A stretch of 64,000 nt of DNA, from positions 496,001 through 560,000 of the forward strand of contig NKIH01000001.1 in NCBI GenBank assembly GCA_002255925.1, in the 5' to 3' direction. The translations under genes were made by a program, and so were the position numbers. Source of the stretch: Burkholderiales bacterium PBB6. Its GTDB lineage: Bacteria > Pseudomonadota > Gammaproteobacteria > Burkholderiales > Burkholderiaceae_C. Every line of letters begins with the position of its first letter. The stretch's first letter is position 1. Positions 9,184-17,340 of the stretch are shown here, one piece after another. The notes beneath the pieces are model-generated. The model saw only the letters and a list, made by a program, of their open reading frames with translations, made no database searches and was not told the DNA's origin.

Positions 9184-10764
9184 ATGAAACGACGCACCCT
9201 GCTGCAAGCCTCCGCCACCACCCTCGGCGCCGGCACCCTTGCAAGCGGCACCGCGGCCACCGCCGCACGCCTGCCTGCCTTCTCCCACGCTGAAGCCGGC
9301 GCCGCAGCGCTGAGCCAGGCCATGTCGCAGGGCCGCCTGTCGGCCGAGCGGCTGACGCGCGATTACCTGACGCGCATCGAGGCCGTCGATCGCCACGGCC
9401 CGACGCTGCGCAGCGTGCTGGCGCTGAACCCGGACGCGGTGCAGATCGCCCGCGAGCTGGACGCCGAGCGCAAGGCCGGCCGGGTGCGCGGCCCGCTGCA
9501 CGGCCTGCCTGTGCTGCTGAAGGACAACATCGCCACCGGCGACAAGATGGCCACCACGGGCGGCTCGCTGGCCCTGGCCGGTGTGCGTGCCAAGCGTGAT
9601 GCCTTCCTGGTGCAGCGCCTGCGCGCAGCCGGCGCCGTCATCCTCGGCAAGACCAACCTCAGCGAGTGGGCGAACATCCGCTCCACGCGCTCGACCAGCG
9701 GCTGGAGCGCCGTCGGTGGCCTGACCCGCAACCCGTATGCGCTGGACCGCAGCACGAGCGGATCGAGCTCCGGCACGGGCGCCGCCATGGCCGCTGACCT
9801 GGCCGCGCTGGGTGTGGGCACCGAGACCGATGGCTCAATCACCTCGCCCGCGTCCATCAACGGCCTGGTTGGTTTGAAGCCCACGGTGGGCCGCATCAGC
9901 CGCGACGGCGTGATTCCGATTTCGCACACGCAAGACACCGCCGGCCCGATGACCCGCAGCGTGGCCGATGCCGCGTTGCTGTACCAGGCCATGCTGGGCC
10001 GCGACGAGGCCGATTCGGCCACGCGCCGTGCCCCGGCCGACGATGCCGGCCTGCCGGCCCAGGCCCTGAAGGGCAAGCGGCTGGGTGTGTGCCGCAACTA
10101 CTTCACCGGTTTTGATGAGGCCGACGCCCTGATCGACAAGGCGATTGCGCAGCTCAAGGCACTGGGTGCCGAGATCATCGACAACGTCGAGCTGGCCCAA
10201 CCCAGCTACGGCGACGCCGAACTGGACGTGATGCTGTACGAGCTCAAGCACGACCTGGCACTGTGGCTGAAGGCCTTTGCGCCGGGCGCCAAGGTGCAGA
10301 GCCTGGCGGACGTGATCGCTTTCAACGAAGCCCACAAGACGCAGGAAATGGGCTGGTTCGGCCAGGAGCTGTTCATCAAGGCCCAGGCCCTCGGCGGCCT
10401 CGACAGCCCGGCGTACCTGCAGGCGCTGGCGGCATGTGCCAAAGGTTCGCAGGAAGAGGGCATCGACAAGGTGCTGAAGGCGCATCGCCTGGATGCGCTG
10501 GTGGCGCCCACGGGCGGGCCGTCGTGGTTGATCGACCCGATCGCGGGCGACCACTACGGCATGAGCTTCTCCAGCCCGGCGGCGGTGGCGGGTTATCCGC
10601 ACCTCACCGTGCCGGCGGGTTTTGTGCGCGGCTTGCCGATGGGCCTGTCGTTTGTCGGCCCGGCCTGGAGCGAGATGAGCTTGCTGGCGATGGGCCTGCA
10701 TTTCGAGCAGGCCACCAAGCACCGCCGGCCGCCGACCTACATGGCGCGCAGCGTGCCGCTGTGA
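9184..10764 (+). CDS. exported amidase (amidase signature family)
   Basis: A 526-residue amidase. It opens with a twin-arginine-like signal (MKRRTLLQASATTLGAG) and an Ala-rich cleavage region, so it is probably exported folded. The Ser-cisSer-Lys triad is visible: Lys in LPVLLKDNIATGDKM, the Ser pair in the Gly/Ser-rich signature STSGSSSGTGAAMAADL, with the usual TETDGSITSPASINGLVGLKPT following. Amidase-signature enzymes hydrolyse amides to acids and ammonia; the physiological substrate is unknown. The ATG at 9184 is chosen since the ten codons upstream have no function. Its stop abuts the stop of the convergent carrier gene as TGATCA, with no intergenic base. Confidence 0.9.
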   Translation: MKRRTLLQASATTLGAGTLASGTAATAARLPAFSHAEAGAAALSQAMSQGRLSAERLTRDYLTRIEAVDRHGPTLRSVLALNPDAVQIARELDAERKAGRVRGPLHGLPVLLKDNIATGDKMATTGGSLALAGVRAKRDAFLVQRLRAAGAVILGKTNLSEWANIRSTRSTSGWSAVGGLTRNPYALDRSTSGSSSGTGAAMAADLAALGVGTETDGSITSPASINGLVGLKPTVGRISRDGVIPISHTQDTAGPMTRSVADAALLYQAMLGRDEADSATRRAPADDAGLPAQALKGKRLGVCRNYFTGFDEADALIDKAIAQLKALGAEIIDNVELAQPSYGDAELDVMLYELKHDLALWLKAFAPGAKVQSLADVIAFNEAHKTQEMGWFGQELFIKAQALGGLDSPAYLQALAACAKGSQEEGIDKVLKAHRLDALVAPTGGPSWLIDPIAGDHYGMSFSSPAAVAGYPHLTVPAGFVRGLPMGLSFVGPAWSEMSLLAMGLHFEQATKHRRPPTYMARSVPL

Positions 10765-11898
10765 TCAGCTGTGCGGCCGCACCCCGAAGGCCCAGGCCAG
10801 CAGGGTGAAGCTGCCAAACGCGAGCAGCGTGGACGCGAGGATGATGCGCGCCACGCGGCCGTTGTCGGCGCCGTAACGCTCTGCCAGCAGTGACACATTG
10901 CTGGCGCTGGGCAGCGCGGCGGCCAGCGTCAGCACCATCAGCTGGAAGTTGCTCAAGGGCGCGCCCAGGCTGCGCGCACACGCACCCAGCAGCAGCACCA
11001 CCAGCGGGTGCAGCAGCAGCTTGATCAGGGCGACCGGCATGTAGGTGCTCATGGGTACGCCCAGACCGCGGCGCGGCAGGCTGCGGGTCAGTGCGTCGAG
11101 CCGGCCGGGTGAGGTGGGCGCCATGCCGCCCGCATCGCCCAGCGGCCACACGCTGGGCGCCTGGGAGTCTTCGCTGCGCAGCACCAGCGTGGCTTGCGCT
11201 TCCAGGCTGGAGGCCTTCAGCGGCACGGCGCGGGTGTGTTCACCGGCGCGCCACAGCACGGCGCCGATGGTGAACAGCGCCACCGGGCTGGCGGCATCGG
11301 CCAGCATCTTCACCACGGTGTTCACCGGCCCCGGCAGGCTCAAGCCCGCGATGCCCACCAGAGCCCCGAGGGCGATGGACCACGGCAGCGGGTTCGAGAA
11401 CGCCCCCTTGGCGGCTGCCAGCGCGGCTGCGCGCGGGCCCTGGCCGGTGGTGTCACGCGCCTGGGCAATCGCCAGGCAGGCCGAGCTGGTGACGATCATG
11501 TCGGCCAGCACCATGCAGATCACCGGGCCCGCCGCCGGCGGCCCGAGCAGCGCCACCAGCAGCGGCACGCCCATGAAACCGGTGTTCGGGAAGGCGGCCA
11601 CCAGCGCGCCGAAGGCGGCGTTCTTCAGGCTCAGGCCCGGCCCCAGCGTCATGGCGATGGTGAAGAACACGATGATCGCCGCCGTGAGCACATACACCGC
11701 GAGCACGGCCGGGTTCAGCAACTCGAACACCGGGGTCGTCATGCCGAAGCGGAACAGCATGCAGGGCAGGGCGAAGAACAGCACGAAGGCGTTCAGGCCG
11801 GGGATGGCCGCTTCCGGCAGGATGCGCCGCTGGGCCGCCAGCCAGCCGGCCAGTACCAAGGCGAAAAACGGAAGGGTGACGGAAAGAATGGCCTGCAT
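10765..11898 (-). CDS. AEC-family transporter (auxin efflux carrier type)
   Basis: A 377-residue polytopic membrane protein. Hydrophobic helices are spaced along the whole chain, starting with MQAILSVTLPFFALVLAGWLAAQ and ending LLAFGSFTLLAWAFG, with the typical AEC asymmetric pattern of about ten helices and a hydrophilic central loop (residues about 215-265). AEC proteins export or import small organic acids such as malate; substrate is not predictable here. A central insertion, rich in Ser and Pro, makes it about 60 residues longer than the second AEC carrier at 49481-50464, which is only about 327 residues. It converges with the amidase gene without a gap. Confidence 0.85.
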   Translation of the reverse strand: MQAILSVTLPFFALVLAGWLAAQRRILPEAAIPGLNAFVLFFALPCMLFRFGMTTPVFELLNPAVLAVYVLTAAIIVFFTIAMTLGPGLSLKNAAFGALVAAFPNTGFMGVPLLVALLGPPAAGPVICMVLADMIVTSSACLAIAQARDTTGQGPRAAALAAAKGAFSNPLPWSIALGALVGIAGLSLPGPVNTVVKMLADAASPVALFTIGAVLWRAGEHTRAVPLKASSLEAQATLVLRSEDSQAPSVWPLGDAGGMAPTSPGRLDALTRSLPRRGLGVPMSTYMPVALIKLLLHPLVVLLLGACARSLGAPLSNFQLMVLTLAAALPSASNVSLLAERYGADNGRVARIILASTLLAFGSFTLLAWAFGVRPHS

Positions 11899-11955
11899 GC
11901 GGGGGGCGAGTATCGCAGCCCGTCGGGCCGCGCCCGCCTGCAGGAATGCAGTGTC

Positions 11956-12822
11956 TCAATGCATCAGCGTTTCGGCGCCAGCGCAGGCCAGCTGGTGATC
12001 TGGCAGGCCTGCCGTCAGCGCTTCCACATCAAGGTTCATGTGGGCCAGCACGCCGGGGTGGGTCATGCGCAGCGCCTGGGCCACGTCATCACCCGCCTCG
12101 CGGCATTCGTCGACCACGCTGGCCAGGCGCAGGGCGGCGCCCAGCTCGTTGAAGGGGCGCACCACCATCGGATCAGCCGCCGCGCCGAAGGCCGTCACCA
12201 GGCCGCGCGGAAAGCCCCAGTGCCGCGCCAGCTCGGAGGTCACTTCCGGGTGGGTGCAACCGAGCACCACCGCTTCGAAGCCGATGCGGCTGTCGAGCTC
12301 CATCGCATGCAGGGCCACGTCGGCGCAGGCGCCGGCGTCTTCCAGCATCATCAGCAATTGGCCGGTGCGCAGCATCAGGCCGCCGAGGTAGGCGGTGTCG
12401 GCCTGCACCTTCAGGGCCGGCGCCATGGCCTGGGCGTAGGCGGCCACGGCCAGCGTGCCGCGCCAGAAGTGCATGCGATCGAACCCCGGCACCTCCGGGA
12501 AGGCGCGGGCCACGCAGGCGGTGAGGGTCAGGTCGCGCAGCGCGCGCAGGCCCAGGCGCTGCGCCGCATCATTCAGCGAGCTGACCTTGGCATGGTGGGC
12601 GTAACGGGCCGAGTTGGCCATGCGCAGCACCTGGGCCGACAAGGCCTGGTCGCGCCCGATCAGGCTGGCCACCTCGTGCAGGCTCAGGTCATCGCGGTCG
12701 AAGGAGGTCAGCAGCCGGGCTGCCACTTCGGGCATGGCCGGCAGGCTGCGGGCGCGTCGTACGTACGGGTCGGTCAGGGACAAGGCGGGCCTCCAAGGCG
12801 CAGCAGGGCGCAGCACGCTCAT
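11956..12822 (-). CDS. HDOD-domain signalling protein
   Basis: A 288-residue protein that is essentially one HDOD domain (residues about 20-220). The recognisable opening is YVRRARSLPAMPEVAARLL, followed by SLIGRDQALSAQVLRMANSARY, a standard HDOD block. HDOD proteins lack the metal-binding residues of HD phosphodiesterases and act as scaffolds in two-component, motility or c-di-GMP signalling; the role here is unknown. There is no second domain such as EAL or GGDEF. It is separated from the PfkB kinase gene on the same strand by 56 bases that hold a short hairpin (see 12846-12861), so it may be transcribed separately. Confidence 0.87.
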   Translation of the reverse strand: MSVLRPAAPWRPALSLTDPYVRRARSLPAMPEVAARLLTSFDRDDLSLHEVASLIGRDQALSAQVLRMANSARYAHHAKVSSLNDAAQRLGLRALRDLTLTACVARAFPEVPGFDRMHFWRGTLAVAAYAQAMAPALKVQADTAYLGGLMLRTGQLLMMLEDAGACADVALHAMELDSRIGFEAVVLGCTHPEVTSELARHWGFPRGLVTAFGAAADPMVVRPFNELGAALRLASVVDECREAGDDVAQALRMTHPGVLAHMNLDVEALTAGLPDHQLACAGAETLMH

Positions 12823-12845
12823 CGTCCCCGTGCACCGGCACGGAA

Positions 12846-12861
12846 TGAGGGTAAACCCTCA
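12846..12861 (-). terminator. small inverted repeat after the sugar kinase gene
   Basis: A perfect 6-bp inverted repeat with a 4-base loop (TGAGGG-TAAA-CCCTCA) lies 18 bases downstream of the PfkB kinase stop and 24 bases upstream of the HDOD start. On the minus strand it is preceded by TTTT rather than followed by a U-run, so it is at best a weak terminator or attenuator. Confidence 0.3.
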
Positions 12862-12878
12862 AAACGTGTCAGTGACTG

Positions 12879-13805
12879 TCAGTTCACGTCGTGGCGGCGA
12901 GGCAAATCAGCGCCTCGGCGGCCGCAGGTGATGGCCGCAGCACGGGCCGCAAAGTTCAACACCTCTTCCCAGGCGGCCAGCGCCACGTCGGGCAGGGCCG
13001 TGGGCGACAGCACGCCGCGCTCGGCCAAGGCGGTGAGCATCGCGGCCTGGAAGGTATCGCCAGCGCCCACGGTGTCGACCACCTCGGTGCGCACCGGCGC
13101 GATGTTGAGCTGCCCCTGGGCGGTCCAGGCTTGTGCGCCCTCGCCACCGCGGGTCACCACCACCGCGCACACGCCGGCGGCGCGCCAGCGGGCGGCCAGT
13201 TCGGCATGCGGCACGCCGGGGTAGAGCAGGCCCAGGTCTTCGTCGCTCACCTTGAGCAGGTGGGTGCGGGCGGCCATCCAGTCGAGCGTCTCGCGCCAGC
13301 GCTCCAGGCGGGGCTCCACGTTCAGGCGCACGTTCGGGTCATAGGCGATGACGCGCTGCTGGTGGTGCTGCTCGATCAGCGCGCGCTGGGTGCTGGCCAC
13401 GGGCTCAACCACCATCGCGTACGAGCCCACATGGATGGCCTGGGTGTGGGCGGGCACGGTGTCGAGCGCGGTCATCGGCAGCAGGCGATCCGCGCAGCCT
13501 TCGCCGTAGAAGCTGTATGACGGCACGCCCTGGGCATCGAGGCCGATCAGGCTGAGCGTGGTGGGGGCGTCGAGCAGGGCGACGCAGTCTTCCTTCACGC
13601 GTTCGGCGCGCAGGGCGGCCAGCAGGCGTTCACCCAGAAAGCCGCGCGACACGCCGCCCATGAAGGCCACCGGCTGGCCCAGGCGCTGCAGACCCACGGC
13701 CACGTTGAAAGGCGAGCCGCCGATGCGCGCGTCCAGCGCCATGCCGGTGGGCGTGTCACCCGCGGCGAACACGTCAAACAAGGCTTCTCCGCAAACCACA
13801 AACAT
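12879..13805 (-). CDS. PfkB-family sugar kinase, probably fructokinase
   Basis: A 308-residue ribokinase/PfkB kinase. The family N-terminal glycine block is VCGEALFDVF...IGGSPFNVAVGLQRLG, and the C-terminal signature with the catalytic Asp is VVDTVGAGDTFQAAML near residue 250. The CGEALFD opening and neighbouring FrcBCA-like transporter point to fructose (fructose to fructose-6-phosphate) rather than ribose or adenosine, but this is inference from context. The gene diverges from the ABC transporter genes, and the 224-base gap contains the inverted repeat at 13917-13939, so one regulator could control both directions. Confidence 0.87.
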   Translation of the reverse strand: MFVVCGEALFDVFAAGDTPTGMALDARIGGSPFNVAVGLQRLGQPVAFMGGVSRGFLGERLLAALRAERVKEDCVALLDAPTTLSLIGLDAQGVPSYSFYGEGCADRLLPMTALDTVPAHTQAIHVGSYAMVVEPVASTQRALIEQHHQQRVIAYDPNVRLNVEPRLERWRETLDWMAARTHLLKVSDEDLGLLYPGVPHAELAARWRAAGVCAVVVTRGGEGAQAWTAQGQLNIAPVRTEVVDTVGAGDTFQAAMLTALAERGVLSPTALPDVALAAWEEVLNFAARAAAITCGRRGADLPRRHDVN

Positions 13806-13916
13806 TGTCTTCTCCGTTGAATGAGGGGGCTTCGAGGCGCAGCACGCGCGCGCAACTCAAGGTGCCACGGGCCGCATCGTGCCTTGCAAGGCGGCGTTCA
13901 GGCTTGGGGGTTTTCC

Positions 13917-13939
13917 ATTAATCAATCCACTTGATTTAT
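13917..13939. promoter_or_regulatory. probable operator for the sugar locus (inverted repeat)
   Basis: Two 9-base arms, ATTAATCAA and TTGATTTAT, are separated by 5 bases (TCCAC); the arms are complementary at 8 of 9 positions. This AT-rich dyad stands out in a GC-rich genome and lies between the divergent kinase and transporter genes, overlapping the proposed -35 element. The locus encodes a ROK-family repressor, and ROK/Mlc/NagC proteins bind AT-rich inverted repeats of about this size. That the ROK protein at 17330-18571 binds it is inference. Confidence 0.6.
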
Positions 13940-13960
13940 TTATCGACCCTTGCGCACAAT
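13931..13960 (+). promoter_or_regulatory. candidate promoter of the sugar ABC operon
   Basis: TTGATT (13931-13936) and CACAAT (13955-13960) match the sigma-70 -35 and -10 boxes at 4 of 6 positions each, with an 18-base spacer. The -35 sits in the right arm of the inverted repeat, as expected for a repressible promoter. The ATG is 70 bases downstream. Confidence 0.45.
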
Positions 13961-14029
13961 CCACCTCGCCGGGGCCCTGGAAGGGCGATCGCCGGCCCAC
14001 AGCACGCCCAATATCCCCAGGAGACAACC

Positions 14030-15031
14030 ATGACCCATGCCCTGAAGACCGTGACGATGGCCGCCCTGTTCGCGCTGGCCGGCTCTGCCTTGGCCGCCGG
14101 TGAACCCGTGATCGGCCTGATCACCAAGACCGAAACCAACCCCTTCTTCGTGAAGATGAAGGAAGGCGCCGCCGAAGCCGCCAAGGCCAAAGGCGCGAAG
14201 CTGCTGACGGGTGCGGGCAAGGCCGACGGCGACAACGCCGGTCAGGTCACCGCCATGGAAAACATGATTGCCGCCGGCGCCAAGACCATCCTGATCACCC
14301 CGAGCGATTCCAAGGCGATCGTGCCGGCGATCAAGAAGGCGCGTGACAAGGGCGTGCTGGTCATCGCCCTCGACAGCCCGACCGATCCGGTCGATGGCAC
14401 TGACGCGCTGTTCGCCACCGACAACTACAAGGCCGGCGTGCTGATCGGCCAATATGCCAAGGCCACGATGGCCGGCAAGCCCGCCAAGATCGCCACGCTC
14501 GACCTGCTGCCCGGCCACCCGGTGGGCGCCCAGCGCCACAACGGCTTCCTGCAGGGCTACGGTCTGCAAAGCCTGGACGCCAAGAGCAACGAGCTGGCCA
14601 AGCCGGCTGAAGTGGTGTGCATGGCCGACAGCTTCGGCGACCAGGCCAAGGGCCAGACCGCCATGGAAAACTGCCTGCAGAAGAACCCCGACATCAACGT
14701 CGTCTACACCATCAATGAACCCGCAGCAGCCGGCGCCTACAACGCGCTGAAGAAGGCCGGCAAGGACAAGAGCGTGCTCATCGTCTCGGTCGACGGCGGC
14801 TGCCAGGGCATCAAGGACACGGCCGCCGGCAAGATCGCCGCGACCAGCCAGCAGTACCCGCTGAAGATGGCCGCGATGGGCGTGGATGCAGGCGTCGAGT
14901 ACGCCAAGTCCGGCAAGAAGCCCAGCGGCTACACCGACACCGGCGTGACGCTGATCGCCGCCAAGGCCGTGGCCGGCGTCGACAGCAAGGACACGGCAGT
15001 GGGCACCCAGCTCTGCTGGGGCAAGAAGTAA
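14030..15031 (+). CDS. frcB: sugar ABC transporter, periplasmic binding protein (FrcB-like)
   Basis: A 333-residue periplasmic binding protein of the ribose/fructose type. It has a Sec signal peptide (about 22 residues, ending SALA), then GEPVIGLITKTETNPFFVKM, which is the typical opening of FrcB-type fructose binders. The two Rossmann-like lobes of type I periplasmic binding proteins follow (ILITPSDSKAIVPAIKKA, ALDSPTDPVDGTDALFATDN). A clear AGGAGA ribosome site lies 6-11 bases before the ATG at 14030; the frame is open upstream but without such a site. It is the first gene of the operon with permease, ATPase, mutarotase and ROK genes. Fructose is the best-supported substrate by resemblance; ribose or another pentose cannot be excluded. 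Confidence 0.87.
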   Translation: MTHALKTVTMAALFALAGSALAAGEPVIGLITKTETNPFFVKMKEGAAEAAKAKGAKLLTGAGKADGDNAGQVTAMENMIAAGAKTILITPSDSKAIVPAIKKARDKGVLVIALDSPTDPVDGTDALFATDNYKAGVLIGQYAKATMAGKPAKIATLDLLPGHPVGAQRHNGFLQGYGLQSLDAKSNELAKPAEVVCMADSFGDQAKGQTAMENCLQKNPDINVVYTINEPAAAGAYNALKKAGKDKSVLIVSVDGGCQGIKDTAAGKIAATSQQYPLKMAAMGVDAGVEYAKSGKKPSGYTDTGVTLIAAKAVAGVDSKDTAVGTQLCWGKK

Positions 15032-15073
15032 ACCGCTGCGCCCACCTCACCACTCGTTGCCTGACTGATTGAC

Positions 15074-16033
15074 ATGAACGCCCTCAAGGACAAGCTGCCC
15101 CCGCTGGGCACGCTCGGCCCGGTCATCGCCCTGCTGATGGCCTGCGCCTTTTTTGCCACCCAGAGTGACCGCTTCCTGACGGGGCAGAACCTGTCGCTGG
15201 TCTTGCAACAAGTGATGGTGGTGGGTGTCATCGCCATCGGCCAGACGCTGATCATCCTGACCGCCGGCATCGACTTGTCGTGCGGCATGGTGATGGCGCT
15301 GGGCTCGGTGGTGATGACCAAGTTCGCCACCGAGCTGGGCATGCCGCCGGCGCTGGCTGTGCTGTGCGGCATCGCCGTGACGACGCTGTTTGGCCTGGCC
15401 AACGGCCTGCTGGTGACGCGCATCAAGCTGCCGCCCTTCATCGTGACGCTGGGCACGCTGAACATCGCCTTCGCCATCACGCAGCTGTATTCGCAGTCGC
15501 AGACCATCACCGACCTGCCCGAGCTGATGACTGGCCTGGGCAATACCTTCACCATCGGTGGCACCGAGGTGGCCTGGGGCGTGGTGGCGATGCTCGGCCT
15601 GTACCTGGTCGCCTGGTTCGCCCTGCGTGAAACCGCCCGCGGCCGCCATGTGTACGCGGTGGGCAACAGCCCGGAAGCCACCCGCCTCACCGGCATCCCG
15701 ACCCAGCGCATCCTGCTGGGCGTGTATGTGCTGGCGGGCTTCTTCTACGGCATCGCGGCGCTGCTGAGCGTGGCGCGCACCGGCGTGGGTGACCCGAACG
15801 CCGGCCAGACCGAAAACCTCGACGCCATCACCGCCGTGGTGCTGGGTGGCACCAGCCTGTTTGGCGGCCGCGGCATCATCCTCGGCTCCCTCGTGGGCGC
15901 GCTGATCGTCGGCGTCTTCCGCAACGGCCTGACGCTGATGGGCGTGTCGTCGGTCTATCAGATCCTGGTCACCGGCATCCTGGTGATTCTGGCGGTGGCT
16001 GCCGACCAGCTTTCCCACAAGGCCGGCCGTTGA
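15074..16033 (+). CDS. frcC: sugar ABC transporter permease (FrcC-like)
   Basis: A 319-residue inner-membrane permease of the RbsC/FrcC family, with eight or more hydrophobic helices from PVIALLMACAFF to ILVTGILVILAVAADQLS. Family blocks are visible: IGQTLIILTAGIDLSCGMVMALG (the permease EAA-like region), NSPEATRLTGIPTQR and GGTSLFGGRGIILGSLVGALI. It forms the membrane channel for the binding protein encoded 42 bases upstream. Its stop lies 20 bases before the ATPase start. Length is that of the family (about 320). Confidence 0.88.
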   Translation: MNALKDKLPPLGTLGPVIALLMACAFFATQSDRFLTGQNLSLVLQQVMVVGVIAIGQTLIILTAGIDLSCGMVMALGSVVMTKFATELGMPPALAVLCGIAVTTLFGLANGLLVTRIKLPPFIVTLGTLNIAFAITQLYSQSQTITDLPELMTGLGNTFTIGGTEVAWGVVAMLGLYLVAWFALRETARGRHVYAVGNSPEATRLTGIPTQRILLGVYVLAGFFYGIAALLSVARTGVGDPNAGQTENLDAITAVVLGGTSLFGGRGIILGSLVGALIVGVFRNGLTLMGVSSVYQILVTGILVILAVAADQLSHKAGR

Positions 16034-16053
16034 GCGCCCCGGAGCCCCACACC

Positions 16054-16854
16054 ATGACTGCATCCTCCAACACCGCACCGCTGGTGCTGCAAGCCAAGGG
16101 CCTGGTCAAGCGCTACGGTCAGGTCACCGCGCTTGATGGCGCTGACTTCGAGCTGCGCGCGGGCGAAATCCTCGCCGTGATCGGCGACAACGGCGCGGGC
16201 AAGTCCAGCCTGATCAAGGCATTGTCGGGCGCCGTGGTGCCCGACGAAGGCGAGATCCTGCTCGACGGCCAGCCCATCCATTTCCGCAGCCCGATCGACG
16301 CGCGCCGCGCCGGCATCGAGACCGTCTATCAAGACCTGGCCGTGGCCCCGGCCATGACGATTGCCGAGAACCTGTTCCTGGGCCGCGAGCTGCGCCGCCC
16401 GGGCTTCATGGGCAACGTGCTGCGCATGCTCGACAAAAAGGAAATGCTGGCGCAGAGCATTGCCCGCATGAACGATTTGAAGGTGGGCATCCGCTCGATG
16501 ACGCAGCCGGTGGAGACGCTCTCGGGTGGCCAGCGCCAGTGCGTGGCCGTGGCCCGCGCGGCGGCCTTCGCCCAGCACGTGGTCATCATGGACGAGCCCA
16601 CTGCCGCGCTCGGTGTGAAGGAGGGCAACATGGTGCTTGAGCTCATCCGCCGGGTGCGCGACAAGGGCCTGCCCGTGGTGCTCATCTCGCACAACATGCC
16701 GCATGTGTTCGAGGTGGCTGACCGCATCCACGTGGCCCGCCTGGGCAAGCGCGCGGCCGTGCTGAACCCGAAGAAGATCAGCATGAGCGACACCGTCGCG
16801 GTGATGACCGGCGCGATGCGGGCCGAAGACATTCCGGCCGATTGCCTGGCCTGA
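16054..16854 (+). CDS. frcA: sugar ABC transporter ATPase (FrcA-like)
   Basis: A 266-residue single-domain ABC ATPase. Walker A is GDNGAGKSSLIKALSG near residue 45, the signature is ETLSGGQRQCVAVARA near residue 150, Walker B is VVIMDEPTAALGV and the switch His is in VVLISHNMPHVFEVAD. Unlike RbsA or XylG, which carry two fused ATPase domains, this has one, as in FrcA, so a homodimer should energise the transporter. I chose the ATG at 16054, preceded by GGAG; an in-frame TTG at 16030 overlapping the permease stop is the alternative. Confidence 0.88.
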   Translation: MTASSNTAPLVLQAKGLVKRYGQVTALDGADFELRAGEILAVIGDNGAGKSSLIKALSGAVVPDEGEILLDGQPIHFRSPIDARRAGIETVYQDLAVAPAMTIAENLFLGRELRRPGFMGNVLRMLDKKEMLAQSIARMNDLKVGIRSMTQPVETLSGGQRQCVAVARAAAFAQHVVIMDEPTAALGVKEGNMVLELIRRVRDKGLPVVLISHNMPHVFEVADRIHVARLGKRAAVLNPKKISMSDTVAVMTGAMRAEDIPADCLA

Positions 16855-16872
16855 AGCGCGCCGCGACCTTCC

Positions 16873-17340
16873 ATGCTCAAAGGCATTCCTCCGCTGCTCA
16901 CGCCCGACCTGTTGAAGGTGCTGGCCCAGATGGGCCATGGCGACGAGATCGTCATCGCTGACGCCAACTTCACCGCCCACACGCTGGCCCAGGGGCCGCA
17001 CGGCCCCAAGCCGCTGATTCACCTGCCCGGCGCCTCGGTGCAGCAGGTGGCCGAGGCCGTGCTGGCGCTGCTGCCGCTCGACGCGGCGGTGGAGCAACCC
17101 GTGGCCTACATGCAGGTGTGTGCCCAGCCGCCGGGTTGGCAAAGCGCGCAGCAGCGCAGCGTCATCGAGATGCTGGTGCAGGGCGGCCATGCCAGCGCGG
17201 CACAATGCCAGCCCACCGAACGCTTTGCGTTCTACGACCGTGTGCGCCAGGCACATGCCATCGTCCTGACCGGCGAGTTGCAGCCCTACGGCAACTTCCT
17301 GTTCAAGAAGGGCGTGATCGGAGAAGTGCTTGTCCCTTGA
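16873..17340 (+). CDS. RbsD/FucU-family sugar mutarotase
   Basis: A 155-residue member of the RbsD/FucU family, which speeds interconversion of sugar anomers or pyranose/furanose forms so that the transported form can be phosphorylated. Visible family blocks are MLKGIPPLLTPDLLKVLAQMGHGDEIVIADANF at the start (the His in MGHGDE is catalytic in the family) and ERFAFYDRVRQAHAIVLTGE near the end (Tyr/Arg region). FucU members are about 140-150 residues and RbsD about 139, so FucU-like is more likely. It lies 18 bases after the ATPase and overlaps the ROK gene, in keeping with one sugar-uptake operon. Confidence 0.85.
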   Translation: MLKGIPPLLTPDLLKVLAQMGHGDEIVIADANFTAHTLAQGPHGPKPLIHLPGASVQQVAEAVLALLPLDAAVEQPVAYMQVCAQPPGWQSAQQRSVIEMLVQGGHASAAQCQPTERFAFYDRVRQAHAIVLTGELQPYGNFLFKKGVIGEVLVP

